A DNA stretch of 12,838 nucleotides from Lentisphaeria bacterium (GTDB lineage Bacteria; Verrucomicrobiota; Lentisphaeria; Victivallales; Victivallaceae), in NCBI GenBank assembly GCA_018265615.1, contig JABLYX010000096.1, positions 1-12,838 of the forward strand, written 5' to 3'. The position numbers and the translations under genes were made by a program. The notes beneath the pieces are model-generated. The model did no database searches. It saw only the letters and a program-made list of their open reading frames with translations, and had not been told where the DNA came from. Below, piece by piece: positions 1-7,566 of this stretch. How positions within the stretch are numbered: the first letter of the stretch is position 1; the number at the start of each line of letters is the position of its first letter.

Positions 1-6
1 TACAGC

Positions 7-841
7 ATCGCACCTCGCCCGAGGTGCGCTTATTGAAACTGTGCTGGAATGGGCCGCCGCGAACGCCGCGCATCGCACCTCGCCCGAGGTGCGCTTATTG
101 AAACACCGCGTCACCACGCAAAACGCAAACATCACTTAATCGCACCTCGCCCGAGGTGCGCTTATTGAAACCAGCGCCCAATACCTCGACAAGGCCGATG
201 CCGAAAAGCATCGCACCTCGCCCGAGGTGCGCTTATTGAAACCAGTTCATCCCAGTCGCGATGTTCGATCCCGGCATCGCACCTCGCCCGAGGTGCGCTT
301 ATTGAAACACATGACGCTTGAACAACTGATCCTGTACCACGACATCGCACTTCGCCCGAGGTGCGCTTATTGAAACCAATTGCCGACCGCATCCACCTCA
401 ATATAGCTGATCGCACCTCGCCCGAGGTGCGCTTATTGAAACCGCTTATTCGCCATTTTGGTGTTTCGTGACCGCATCGCACCTCGCCCGAGGTGCGCTT
501 ATTGAAACCAATGTGCAGTTATCGCGCTTGTGCAGAGCCTCATCGCACCTCGCCCGAGGTGCGCTTATTGAAACCGTTATTACTGGATCGACGCCGACGG
601 CAACATCTATCGCACCTCGCCCGAGGTGCGCTTATTGAAACACCGCCACCAGGCCCCGCCCGATACACGGATCCATCGCACCTCGCCCGAGGTGCGCTTA
701 TTGAAACCCTCCGCATACCGTTCTGCGCTCCGTTGCGACCGATCGCACCTCGCCCGAGGTGCGCTTATTGAAACGGCCAGAAGCCTCCGATGGAACCGTT
801 TTTCAGCCATCGCACCTCGGGCGAGGTGCGATCATTGAAAC
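7..841 (+). CRISPR. CRISPR array, type I-C-like repeats (13 repeats; trailing end)
   Basis: Thirteen 33-nt repeats begin at 7, 72, 139, 210, 276, 344, 410, 476, 542, 609, 675, 742 and 809. They start ATCGCACCTCG and end CTTATTGAAAC. Within each, arms CGCACCTCG and CGAGGTGCG form a 9-bp palindrome around CC. Spacers are 32 to 38 nt, mostly 33-34. The repeat at 344 has one C-to-T change, which leaves a G-U pair in the RNA stem. The last repeat (809-841) has four changes: CC to GG in the loop, plus positions 23 and 25. The ATTGAAAC end and the degenerate right-hand repeats place the leader to the left, outside the window, with transcription on the + strand. Length, stem and ATTGAAAC tail match the type I-C repeat family, but the subtype is inferred because no cas gene is in view. 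Bases 1-6 are probably the end of an earlier spacer. Confidence 0.97.
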
Positions 842-875
842 AGCAAGTGTACTTGATTGCCGATTAGGATGGGAA

Positions 876-893
876 ATCGCACCTCGCCTGAAA
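876..893 (+). repeat. Internally deleted terminal CRISPR repeat
   Basis: The first 13 bases of the CRISPR repeat (ATCGCACCTCGCC) are followed directly by TGAAA, as if 14 bases covering the right palindrome arm and CTTAT had been deleted. It lies exactly 34 nt after the degenerate repeat at 809-841, a normal spacer length, so 842-875 is probably a true old spacer (the thirteenth). This supports the right side being the leader-distal, decaying end. Without the right arm the hairpin cannot form, so this last unit should not be processed normally. Confidence 0.75.
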
Positions 894-938
894 TAGATAA
901 TCTGCGTTGAGTTCGACATCGGCGTTGTGTCGTGCCTC

Positions 939-960
939 GGACGAAGAACGTTTTTCGTCC
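939..960. repeat. 22-nt imperfect palindrome downstream of CRISPR array
   Basis: GGACGAA and TTCGTCC flank AACGTT, with a single mismatched pair (G946/T953), making a near-perfect 22-nt palindrome. It is the first inverted repeat after the end of the array. It may fold in the array transcript, acting as a weak terminator or processing stop, but no T-run follows. Function unknown. Confidence 0.5.
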
Positions 961-983
961 CGCCTGATCGTCCCCAAAGTATA

Positions 984-1020
984 GTCGACCTCCAATCGGA
1001 ATTTCCGATTGGAGGTCGAC
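984..1020. repeat. 37-nt perfect inverted repeat (18-bp arms, 1-nt centre)
   Basis: The sequence begins GTCGACCTCC and ends GGAGGTCGAC. The two 18-base arms are exact reverse complements around one central T. No T-rich tract follows on the + strand, so it is not a classic intrinsic terminator in that direction. It could be a bidirectional barrier between the array and the operon at 1114-7430, a dispersed palindromic element, or a site for a DNA-binding or recombination protein. The perfect arms suggest recent origin or selection. Confidence 0.8.
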
Positions 1021-1026
1021 GGCGAA

Positions 1027-1115
1027 GAGGTTTGGAAAAAGGAGAGCGCGAGAGGAAAATAACCTTTCCTTAAAAGGTTTTTTCCTCTCGCATCCCCTTA
1101 CCCTTCCCAAACCTC
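1027..1115 (-). terminator. Long two-tier hairpin, probable terminator of the glycosidase operon
   Basis: The inner arms at 1048-1067 and 1073-1091 (GCGAGAGG...CCTCTCGC outermost, AACCTTT/AAAGGTT innermost) pair over about 19 bp with one bulged base and a CCTTA loop. The outer arms GAGGTTTGG (1027-1035) and CCAAACCTC (1107-1115) pair outside that, separated by unequal purine/pyrimidine tracts. On the minus strand the inner stem is followed a few bases later by TTTTT, as expected of a rho-independent terminator directly after the glycosidase stop codon (1114-1116). The stop codon lies at the foot of the outer stem. The nested design is larger than a normal terminator and may be a dispersed element used as one. 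Confidence 0.65.
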
Positions 1116-4100
1116 AGGGCAGCAGGACGGCGGAGCCGTAGCGGGACGGGTCTTTGCCGTCCGCGATGCCGCTGTACCATTCGACCCAGTGACGGTCGCG
1201 GGCATCGTCGCGGTCGTTGAAGAGGATGCTGATGCCGAGCGGCATCTGCGGCGCCGGTTTGATGTTCAGGCTCTTCCACGGCACGGCGAAGCGGTAGACC
1301 GTCGTGTCTCCGGTACGGCCGTTTTTGGCGATGAGGCCCGGAACCGGCTGGTTCAGCGGCATTTCGTTCAGATTCATGCTGGCCCAGGCCCATGAGTTCG
1401 GCTGTTCGGTTCCGGCGTGGACGCCGAATTCCGCGTAGGCCGTTTCCTGAATGCCGTCGTTGTTCGGGCGGATCATGAACGTCTGCGGGACGCTGACGCC
1501 GATCTGGAGTCCGTCCGCATCCCAGAGCGAGGCGCCGGGACGAGTCTTGAACACCGCATCCTTCTGGTCGATCGCGAAGTAAAGAAAGGTGTCGTCATAT
1601 GCAAGGCGGATCGTGCCTTCGGGGCGGTCGAATTCTCCGCGGACCGCGTGACGGCTCGGGGTTCCGTCGCCGATTGCGTAGCGGCTGCTTTCCGGCCACG
1701 ATTCGAGCGGCTTCGCGAGGGCGTTGTCCACGCGCGGAATTGAAACCGGGACGAGCCCCTCCGGCAGCTTCTGCATCCAGCTTTTGCCGTCCGGCAGTGT
1801 GAAGCGGGCCTGATAGGCCGCCGGGCGGCCGGAGCGGGTCAGGTGCAGCGGCATCGTGCTCTCTTTTCCGGGAATGATTTGTGCAATCGCAAGCGTCCGG
1901 TCGCCGTTTTCAAGGATTTCAACGACGGCGTTTGCGCTCTTTCCGTCATTGCAGACGGTACGGAAGGTGACGGCGGGGAGCCCGTCGACATGGGTGCTGC
2001 GGAGATCCGTGATCGTCATCGGCGGGACGATTTCGAGCGGCTTCTGCCAGATATAGCGGCTGCGGCCGTCGGATTCGAGCCGGAAGAAGAGGTCGTAAGC
2101 GCCGGGCTTTATCCCCGCGCCCGGGGTGACGGTCACCTGCCAGTTGCGCCCGGATCCGGTTACGGAGGGCGTGCCGAACTCTCCGGCCGGAACCCTCATG
2201 TTCACGTTGCCTTTCGCAAGTTCTTCCGGCAGCGTAATCTTGATTGTGACGGGGGCGCCTGCGCTCGTGGCCGGGGCTTCCGGCTCGAACACGGCGGCGA
2301 AGCGGTCCGCGTTGAAAGCATCGAGTTCGCCGCCTTCGATGTAGACCGGCGCTTCGGTCAGGGTGAGCGAAAGGATTCCATCCTGCAGCGGAACGGTGCT
2401 GCGTTTGCCGCAGACCTCAGTGAGGGAGGCTTCCGGAATGTTCAGCGGCAGTTGGAGCTTTGCCGGCTCGGCCGTCAGCGAGTAAGCCGCGAGCATCGCT
2501 TTGCCGCGCTTGTTGAAAAGCAGGACGCGGACCTGGCGGCTGATGTTCAGTTCGCGCACGTAATCCGCATCGTAGGTCATGCGCGACACGGTCGCCCATG
2601 CCGCGAATCCGGGCTTCGGCTCCCGGATCTTCGAATCCTTCGCATGGCCGCGCAGCAGACCGAAGTCGAGTTCGCGGCGGCTGGTCGCCTCGTTCCAGAG
2701 GCCGATGTGCCAGACACACGCTTCGAGCGACGGAATCTGCCGGTTCAGCAGCACGACACGAGCGAGGTAGGCCGCCTGCTGGAGCTCCGTGACTTCGCCG
2801 CCGGGCTTCGTCGAATAGCCGATTTCGCTGATATACATGGGGATGCGGCGTCCGGCGATCGCGGAAATGTCGCGGTCGAGCCGGTTCAGCGTTCCGACGT
2901 AGCCGGAGGCGTCCGGGCTCTGTGCGCCGGGGATATACGGATGAAGCATCAGGGCGTCGATGAGCTTGTCGATGCCGTGATTGCGGTAATAGCCGACATA
3001 TTGATTGTACTGGTTCGCATTCATCGGGTTGATGCAGATTCCGGCGATCGTGTGGCCGGGGTCGTTCCTGCGGACGACTTCGCTCTCCATGCGGATGATG
3101 TCCATGACATCTTTCATGGTTCCGTGAAAATTCTCGCCGACCATCGGTTCGTTCTGCGTTTCCCACACGTCGACGAGCCCGCGGCGGGAGACGATCTCTT
3201 TCGTGAGTTTGGCGCGCTGTTCCTCAAGCTCCTGCGCGGAGAGGGGAACCATACGCTTGAAGGGGTGCAGGACATTCATGCAGCGGATGATCCTGATCGG
3301 CTCCTTCGCGGCGATTTTTTCAGGTGCGGGAGGTTCCGCCGGAGCGTCCGGTTTTTGAAAAAAGGTAAAAAAAAGTTGCCGGTCCCATTTGGCACCGGCA
3401 ATGCGGCGCAGCTCCGGCGTCAGCCCGCCCCATACTCCGAAGGCGGGTTGAGGTGTGTCATAGTAATCCTTCGGCAGCGGAGTGGTTACCATGAGCGAGG
3501 TTTCCGCGGTTTTCACGGCCTTGCCGCCTTCGACGATTTCGGCGCGGATCGCGTAGTAATCCGGACCGGGGAGGGCGACTGCGAGCTTTGCTTCTCCGGC
3601 TTTTCCCTCTGCGGCGAGCACCTGGCGACCGAAGGCGTCGGCGCCGGTTACGCGGAGATGGCCCTTGCCGACCTCCGCCTCAACCGTGAAGACCGGGGCG
3701 GATTCGAAGATCCGCACCGGGTCCGGCAGCAAAAAGCGGATTGCTCCGCTTTGCGTCTCTTCAGCCGGTGCTGTTTCCGCCGCGGCCGGTTCCACCGTGA
3801 CCCGGATATTGTCCAGCAGCAGCCGGCCCGGCGTCGCACCCTGCTTCGTGTTCCAGTAGAAGAGGATGTTCTTGACCTGCTTGCCCATCGCCTCTGCCGG
3901 GAACGGGCCGATCTTCAGGGTGAAGGTCTGCCACTTGTCGGTCAGTGCAACCGGGGTCTTCAACGCATTTTTCTGAGCGCCGACGCCCGGAAAGAATGCG
4001 ATCGGGCGGTCGCCCTGCATCATCGCGGTGAGCGTGAGCAGCGGGCCGCCTTCCGGGACGGTCGAACGCGCGTCGAAGGTGACCGCGTAAACCTGTCCGG

Positions 4101-4860
4101 GCTGAAACTTTGTCCCCTGCGTCACATTGACCGTCGCTCCGGCCGGAGGATCGATCGAGAGGCACTGGCTGCCGTCGCTCGCGTCCTCTTTCTCGATCTT
4201 CACGGCGGCGGAGCGGTTGATCCAGTATCCCGCAGTTCCCTGTTCGAAGGAACCGTTGGAGAGGAGTCCGCTGCTCTTTGCCGCCGGTTTGGCCGCAGAT
4301 TCGGCAGGGGCCGCCTCCGTCGTGATTCTGATGTTGTCGAGGAAGAGCTTGGAGCCGGGCTCACCGGGCTTCACATTCCAGTAGAGCATGGCTTTTTTGA
4401 CTTCCTTCCCCTGGGCCTGGGCCGGGAACGGGCCGATCTTCTGCGTAAAGCTCTGCCACTTGTCCGTGACGGCGGCCGGAGTCTTCAGCGCCTTGCGCTG
4501 TTCGCCGACGCCCTCGAAGATCATGATCGGCTTGTCGCCCTGCAGCATGGAGCTCATCGTGAGCTGCGGGCCGCCTTTCGCGACGGAGGCACGGGCATCG
4601 TAGGTAATCACGTAAACCGTGTCGGGAATGACTTTTACGCCTTGTACGACGCTGGTCGTTCCGGTCTCCGGCGGAGTGATCGCGATGCACTGCATCCCGT
4701 CGGTCGAGTCGGTCGTGTCGACCCGGACCGCAGCCGGCCGGTTCAGCCAGTAGCCGCCGGTTCCCTGTTCGAACGAGCCGTTCTGGAAAGGGATCTCCCC
4801 GGCGGCAACGGCCGCTGCAAATGCAAAAAGGATGGTTGCAATGGTTCTGGTTTGGGTCAT
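1114..4860 (-). CDS. Secreted multidomain glycoside hydrolase (clan-A-like barrel with CBM4/9-like and CBM9-like modules)
   Basis: Predicted 1248-residue extracellular glycan-degrading enzyme. The start at 4860 is chosen because AAGGAG lies just upstream and the product opens with a signal peptide (about 1-21, ...FAFAAAVAAG). An upstream in-frame extension of 36 codons runs into the preceding pseudopilin gene and has no signal. Two tandem jelly-roll carbohydrate-binding-like modules follow (about 25-180 and 202-355), each opening NGSFEQGT-GYW and ending LxLDNIR. A linker domain (about 370-460) leads to a TIM-barrel-like region (about 470-770). That region has WETQNEP, with E571 the likely acid/base, HPY at 641, and YISEIG, with E679 the likely nucleophile, as in clan GH-A (GH5/GH39-like). 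Beta-sandwich regions follow, and the C-terminus (about 1050-1248) resembles CBM9 (LYFAIDQKD, WDADGLQI, YRFAVPW). Exact family and substrate are not recognisable. It is the last gene of the operon, 13 bp after a pseudopilin. Confidence 0.9.
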   Translation of the reverse strand: MTQTRTIATILFAFAAAVAAGEIPFQNGSFEQGTGGYWLNRPAAVRVDTTDSTDGMQCIAITPPETGTTSVVQGVKVIPDTVYVITYDARASVAKGGPQLTMSSMLQGDKPIMIFEGVGEQRKALKTPAAVTDKWQSFTQKIGPFPAQAQGKEVKKAMLYWNVKPGEPGSKLFLDNIRITTEAAPAESAAKPAAKSSGLLSNGSFEQGTAGYWINRSAAVKIEKEDASDGSQCLSIDPPAGATVNVTQGTKFQPGQVYAVTFDARSTVPEGGPLLTLTAMMQGDRPIAFFPGVGAQKNALKTPVALTDKWQTFTLKIGPFPAEAMGKQVKNILFYWNTKQGATPGRLLLDNIRVTVEPAAAETAPAEETQSGAIRFLLPDPVRIFESAPVFTVEAEVGKGHLRVTGADAFGRQVLAAEGKAGEAKLAVALPGPDYYAIRAEIVEGGKAVKTAETSLMVTTPLPKDYYDTPQPAFGVWGGLTPELRRIAGAKWDRQLFFTFFQKPDAPAEPPAPEKIAAKEPIRIIRCMNVLHPFKRMVPLSAQELEEQRAKLTKEIVSRRGLVDVWETQNEPMVGENFHGTMKDVMDIIRMESEVVRRNDPGHTIAGICINPMNANQYNQYVGYYRNHGIDKLIDALMLHPYIPGAQSPDASGYVGTLNRLDRDISAIAGRRIPMYISEIGYSTKPGGEVTELQQAAYLARVVLLNRQIPSLEACVWHIGLWNEATSRRELDFGLLRGHAKDSKIREPKPGFAAWATVSRMTYDADYVRELNISRQVRVLLFNKRGKAMLAAYSLTAEPAKLQLPLNIPEASLTEVCGKRSTVPLQDGILSLTLTEAPVYIEGGELDAFNADRFAAVFEPEAPATSAGAPVTIKITLPEELAKGNVNMRVPAGEFGTPSVTGSGRNWQVTVTPGAGIKPGAYDLFFRLESDGRSRYIWQKPLEIVPPMTITDLRSTHVDGLPAVTFRTVCNDGKSANAVVEILENGDRTLAIAQIIPGKESTMPLHLTRSGRPAAYQARFTLPDGKSWMQKLPEGLVPVSIPRVDNALAKPLESWPESSRYAIGDGTPSRHAVRGEFDRPEGTIRLAYDDTFLYFAIDQKDAVFKTRPGASLWDADGLQIGVSVPQTFMIRPNNDGIQETAYAEFGVHAGTEQPNSWAWASMNLNEMPLNQPVPGLIAKNGRTGDTTVYRFAVPWKSLNIKPAPQMPLGISILFNDRDDARDRHWVEWYSGIADGKDPSRYGSAVLLP

Positions 4861-4873
4861 GGATTCTCCTTGT

Positions 4874-5560
4874 TTATAAGTTGTTTGCCTTGAATGAGTC
4901 GAGTACGTAATATTCCTGAATGCGCGGATAAACGGTGAGGAAGGAGTGTTCATCCACTTTTCGCGCACTGCCTTCTGCGAACACCATGTTGCAGCGGCGG
5001 TTGTGGCGCAGCGTCGCGTTATGGTTGGTTCCGTTGTTCCAGCTGATCATCGGAGTCGGGCGCAGCTCGGGGGCCCACCAGCCTTTGCCGATGCTGTCTC
5101 CCGCGAGCCAGGTCTGGGAGGCGCTTTTATTTTTCCGGACCTTGTAGAGATTATTATAGATGATGATGCTTTCGTCGCGGGTCTGCTGCTCCATGTCGCG
5201 GTTGATTCCATACGTGTTGATGGCGGAGGAGTTGTTGACGAACTTTTTGCTTTGCGGGAAGGAGGGGCAATAAAAAACATTGCTTTCCGGCAGATATTTT
5301 CCGTCGCACAGTGCGTTGCTCCAATAGTAGATTGCGCCGTCTTTTTTGCCCATTCCGGCGGGAATCATGCCGCCGTAGTCCCCGGCGTACTGGGTCAGGG
5401 CCAGACCGATCTGCTTGAGATTGCTCAGGCAATTTGTCGCCTTGGCGCTCTCGCGTGCCTTTGTCAGTGCGGGCAGCAGCAGCGCCGCGAGAATCGCGAT
5501 GATTGCAATTACCACCAGCAGCTCGATGAGTGTGAAGTCTCTCTGTCCCTTGCGCATCAT
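4874..5560 (-). CDS. Pseudopilin with H-x9-EG motif (second of a tandem pair)
   Basis: A 228-residue type II secretion/type IV pilus-like pseudopilin. The N-terminal FTLIELLVVIAIIAILA helix (9-25) has Glu at +5 of the predicted mature chain and would be the membrane anchor and assembly spine. Asp8 sits at the -1 position instead of the usual Gly. The globular part contains two Cys contexts (TNCLSNLKQIG near 44 and VFYCP near 98). Near the C-terminus H186 is followed nine residues later by EG, a variant of the H-x9-DG processing-associated motif of Lentisphaerota/Planctomycete pseudopilins. It is clearly paralogous to the upstream pseudopilin (shared YWSN, SNVF-CP, TYG-NRD, GDSI, SWNNG). Two adjacent ATGs (5560, 5557) are possible; AAGGA precedes them. 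It lies 13 bp before the glycosidase, so they are probably co-transcribed. The role in export or display of the enzyme is inferred. Confidence 0.92.
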   Translation of the reverse strand: MMRKGQRDFTLIELLVVIAIIAILAALLLPALTKARESAKATNCLSNLKQIGLALTQYAGDYGGMIPAGMGKKDGAIYYWSNALCDGKYLPESNVFYCPSFPQSKKFVNNSSAINTYGINRDMEQQTRDESIIIYNNLYKVRKNKSASQTWLAGDSIGKGWWAPELRPTPMISWNNGTNHNATLRHNRRCNMVFAEGSARKVDEHSFLTVYPRIQEYYVLDSFKANNL

Positions 5561-5652
5561 GTGGTTCCTTATTTTATAAGCGGACCGGTGACTGTTCGGC
5601 TGTTCTCCGGATGTTTGCGGATCTCCCTGATTTCTTTATGTTCGCAGAAAGA

Positions 5653-5682
5653 TGAGGAGGCGGGGAATCGGCTGCCTCCTCA
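5653..5682 (-). terminator. Hairpin between the tandem pseudopilins, possible attenuator
   Basis: Arms TGAGGAGGC and GCCTCCTCA (9 bp, 12-nt loop) lie 13 bp past the stop of the upstream pseudopilin. On the minus strand the stem is followed by TCTTTCT, a weak U-rich tract. It could be a partial terminator or an mRNA-stabilising 3' hairpin that makes expression of the regulator and first pseudopilin differ from the second pseudopilin and glycosidase. The 135-bp gap is the longest in this operon, which agrees with a control point here. Confidence 0.5.
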
Positions 5683-5695
5683 GACACTCGTCCGG

Positions 5696-6394
5696 TCAGA
5701 GCAGGGTCGACGGGCCGCGTGTCACCCGCATGGCATCGTAGAGGAACCACTCTTCGAGCTGCGGATGGATTCCGTGAACCTTGTCTTCCCCGATCGGGCG
5801 GGCGCTGCCGTCAACGAATCCGAAGTTTCCCTTGCGGCTGTGGCGGAGGGAGGCGATGCCTTCCGCGCCGTTGTTCCAACTCAGGATCGCGCAGGTCTGG
5901 CCGAGGTCGATGGCGAGCTGCTTGTTGGCGCGGATGCTGTCTCCGACCAACCAGGTAATCGACGCGGCCTGGCGGCGTGACTTCAGGATGTTGTTGTAGA
6001 AGCCGGCTGAATCTCCTTTTTTATTGACATTCCGTTCGATGTCGCGGTTCAGGCCGTAGGTGTAAAGCGCGTCCGAATTGTTCTTATACGGCGTTTTATA
6101 CTTCTGGTTCGGGCAGAGGAATACATTGCTTGCCGGAAGATACTTGTAATCAACCATTTCGTTCGACCAATAGACGTTGTTTCGCGGATGGGCGGAGGTC
6201 ATGACTCCATTGTAATCCTGCGCATAGATGATACATGCCGCCGTGATTTGCTTGAGGTTGTTGATGCATTGCGCGGCTTTCGCGCGCTCGCGCGCCTGAT
6301 TCAGCGCGGGCAGCAGCATGGATGCCAGAATTGCGATGATCGCAATTACAACGAGGAGCTCGATCAGGGTGAAGAATTTCCGTTCCTTTTTCAT
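5696..6394 (-). CDS. Pseudopilin with H-x9-DG motif (first of a tandem pair)
   Basis: A 232-residue pseudopilin. The basic N-terminus MKKERKF is followed by FTLIELLVVIAIIAILA (8-24), with E12 at mature position +5 and Phe7 at -1 where Gly is normal. The soluble domain has Cys contexts AQCINNLKQI (43) and VFLCP (94), and RH185 with nine residues then D195-G (H-x9-DG processing-associated motif). The start is set by AAAGGAG upstream of the ATG. It lies 37 bp downstream of the LacI-type regulator, so it is probably transcribed from that promoter. It resembles the next gene along its whole length, which points to tandem duplication and possibly a major/minor subunit pair. Function in secretion, adhesion or enzyme display is inferred from family and context. 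Confidence 0.93.
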   Translation of the reverse strand: MKKERKFFTLIELLVVIAIIAILASMLLPALNQARERAKAAQCINNLKQITAACIIYAQDYNGVMTSAHPRNNVYWSNEMVDYKYLPASNVFLCPNQKYKTPYKNNSDALYTYGLNRDIERNVNKKGDSAGFYNNILKSRRQAASITWLVGDSIRANKQLAIDLGQTCAILSWNNGAEGIASLRHSRKGNFGFVDGSARPIGEDKVHGIHPQLEEWFLYDAMRVTRGPSTLL

Positions 6395-6431
6395 GTTTTT
6401 TCTCCTTTATAAAATTGATTTTGGGAAAAGT

Positions 6432-7430
6432 TCAACAGATACAGGATTGACGAATCACCGGTTCCGTCGGGACCAGATGCGCGCGGAACGGGCCGGTTTC
6501 ATTGCCGGTGATCCGTTCCATGAGCTGCCTGGCGGCGGCCTGACCGATCTTATATGCATGCTGGTCGACGGTCGTCAGCATCGGCCGCAGTTTTTCACAG
6601 AGCGGGAGGTTCCCGAAACCGGTTACGGCAAGCTCTTCGGGAATTCCGATGCCGAGATCGAAAGCCGCATTCAATGCGTCATTCGCAAGATAGTCGTTGA
6701 AGCAGACGAGAGCATCGGGGCGCTCCTTCGCATCGAGCACCCGGCGGATCTCATCGTAACTGCTTCTCGCGTCGGATACTTCACAGAGGAAACGCGCATC
6801 CACCGGCATGTTGTGGCGGAACATCGCATCGAGGAAGCCCGCCCGGCGCTCCTCCCCCGTGCTGACCTCCGTGAAGAAAACCGCGCCGATCTTCTTCCGG
6901 CCGGAGGCGATGAGCCGTTCGACCAGCGCCGCCATGCCGCCGCGGTTGTCGCTGCCGACATAATCGAAATCCGCGCCGCGCCACACCTGATCGACAAGGA
7001 CCACAGGATTATGGAATGTGTGGAGCTGGGAGATGTGCGACAGCTCCGGCAGTTTCCCCATCGGCAGCAGCAGCAGGCCGTCGACCCGGCGGCGGGCGAA
7101 GCGGGAAAGCAGGTCGATTCCGTCCTTTACGAGTTTATCCCAGCAGATCACGTACGAATCGTAGCCGTAGTCATGCAGCGTCTTGTGGATCCCGTCCATG
7201 ACCGCTCCGGTGAACATGCATTGGAAATTGTTGCAGGCGATGCCGATGCTGCGGCTTTTCCCGGTCTGCATGCATTCGACCATCGCGTTCGGCTGATACC
7301 CGTATTTGCGCGCGACCTCCGCAACGCGTTCCCGGGTCGCCTGCTTGATGCCGGCGTGCCCGCGCAGCGCCTTGGAGACGGTAGATTCGGCCACGCCGCA
7401 GATTTTACCGATCTCTTTCATCGAAATCAT
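6432..7430 (-). CDS. LacI-family transcriptional regulator
   Basis: A 332-residue regulator of the LacI/GalR family. The N-terminal helix-turn-helix (about 4-24, MKEIGKICGVAESTVSKALRG) is followed by the usual helix ending YGYQPN at 44-48. A periplasmic-binding-protein-like sensor domain spans about 60-332 (RSIGIACNN, VGSDNRGG, ALVCFNDYLA, VTGFGN) and ends in the family-typical V-R-x-S. The hinge reads NAMVECMQTGKS, lacking the common A-R-x-L in which the Leu intercalates into the operator centre. The start at 7430 has AGAGG upstream; the Met at residue 4 is an alternative. As first gene of the minus-strand operon it probably senses a sugar released by the glycosidase and represses its own promoter, where a 12-bp palindrome overlaps the -35 box. 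Confidence 0.93.
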   Translation of the reverse strand: MISMKEIGKICGVAESTVSKALRGHAGIKQATRERVAEVARKYGYQPNAMVECMQTGKSRSIGIACNNFQCMFTGAVMDGIHKTLHDYGYDSYVICWDKLVKDGIDLLSRFARRRVDGLLLLPMGKLPELSHISQLHTFHNPVVLVDQVWRGADFDYVGSDNRGGMAALVERLIASGRKKIGAVFFTEVSTGEERRAGFLDAMFRHNMPVDARFLCEVSDARSSYDEIRRVLDAKERPDALVCFNDYLANDALNAAFDLGIGIPEELAVTGFGNLPLCEKLRPMLTTVDQHAYKIGQAAARQLMERITGNETGPFRAHLVPTEPVIRQSCIC

Positions 7431-7466
7431 GACTGAACCTCTTTCGTTTTGTTTCCTTCCCTATTA

Positions 7467-7495
7467 ATTATACCAAATAAAAAGGCTTTTGTCAA
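7467..7495 (-). promoter_or_regulatory. Consensus sigma70 promoter of the lacI-pseudopilin-glycosidase operon
   Basis: On the minus strand TTGACA (7490-7495) and TATAAT (7467-7472) are separated by 17 bp, a perfect consensus promoter. The expected start, near 7460, leaves a leader of about 30 nt to the regulator ATG. A/T tracts lie directly upstream of the -35 (plus positions about 7504-7530) and could act as an UP element. Such a strong promoter needs repression, which fits the overlapping palindrome. Confidence 0.85.
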
Positions 7496-7503
7496 GTACT
7501 TGA
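7492..7503. promoter_or_regulatory. Operator O1 (TCAAGTACTTGA) over the -35 box
   Basis: A perfect 12-bp palindrome whose end overlaps TTGACA of the minus-strand promoter. A second copy with one central change lies at 7614-7625. Position and symmetry indicate a repressor site, most likely for the LacI-type regulator at 6432-7430 (autorepression); the GntR hybrid at 7774 is the alternative. Confidence 0.65.
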
Positions 7504-7566
7504 AATTTTTTTTCCGTATTTATTTTTTCGTGTTAATTGTTATGCAACCTGTTGAATGCCAATATC

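Noticed and set aside
162..838. Open frames with repeated peptides such as KRTSGEVR or HLARGALIET across the left end
   Set aside because: They are translations of the CRISPR repeat, not genes.
1..893. Self-targeting spacers against genes in this window
   Set aside because: I saw no spacer matching the rest of the window by eye. A proper alignment of each spacer on both strands would settle it.
1843..4893. 1016-codon open frame on the + strand opposite the glycosidase
   Set aside because: It is the antisense shadow of a long GC-rich gene. It has no ribosome site, no recognisable domain, and an Arg/Asp/Ala-rich composition typical of antisense frames. The minus-strand gene has a signal peptide, catalytic motifs and clear modules.
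4861..4968. Upstream extension of the glycosidase by 36 codons
   Set aside because: It overlaps the 3' end of the pseudopilin gene and would bury the signal peptide; the ATG at 4860 has AAGGAG at good distance.
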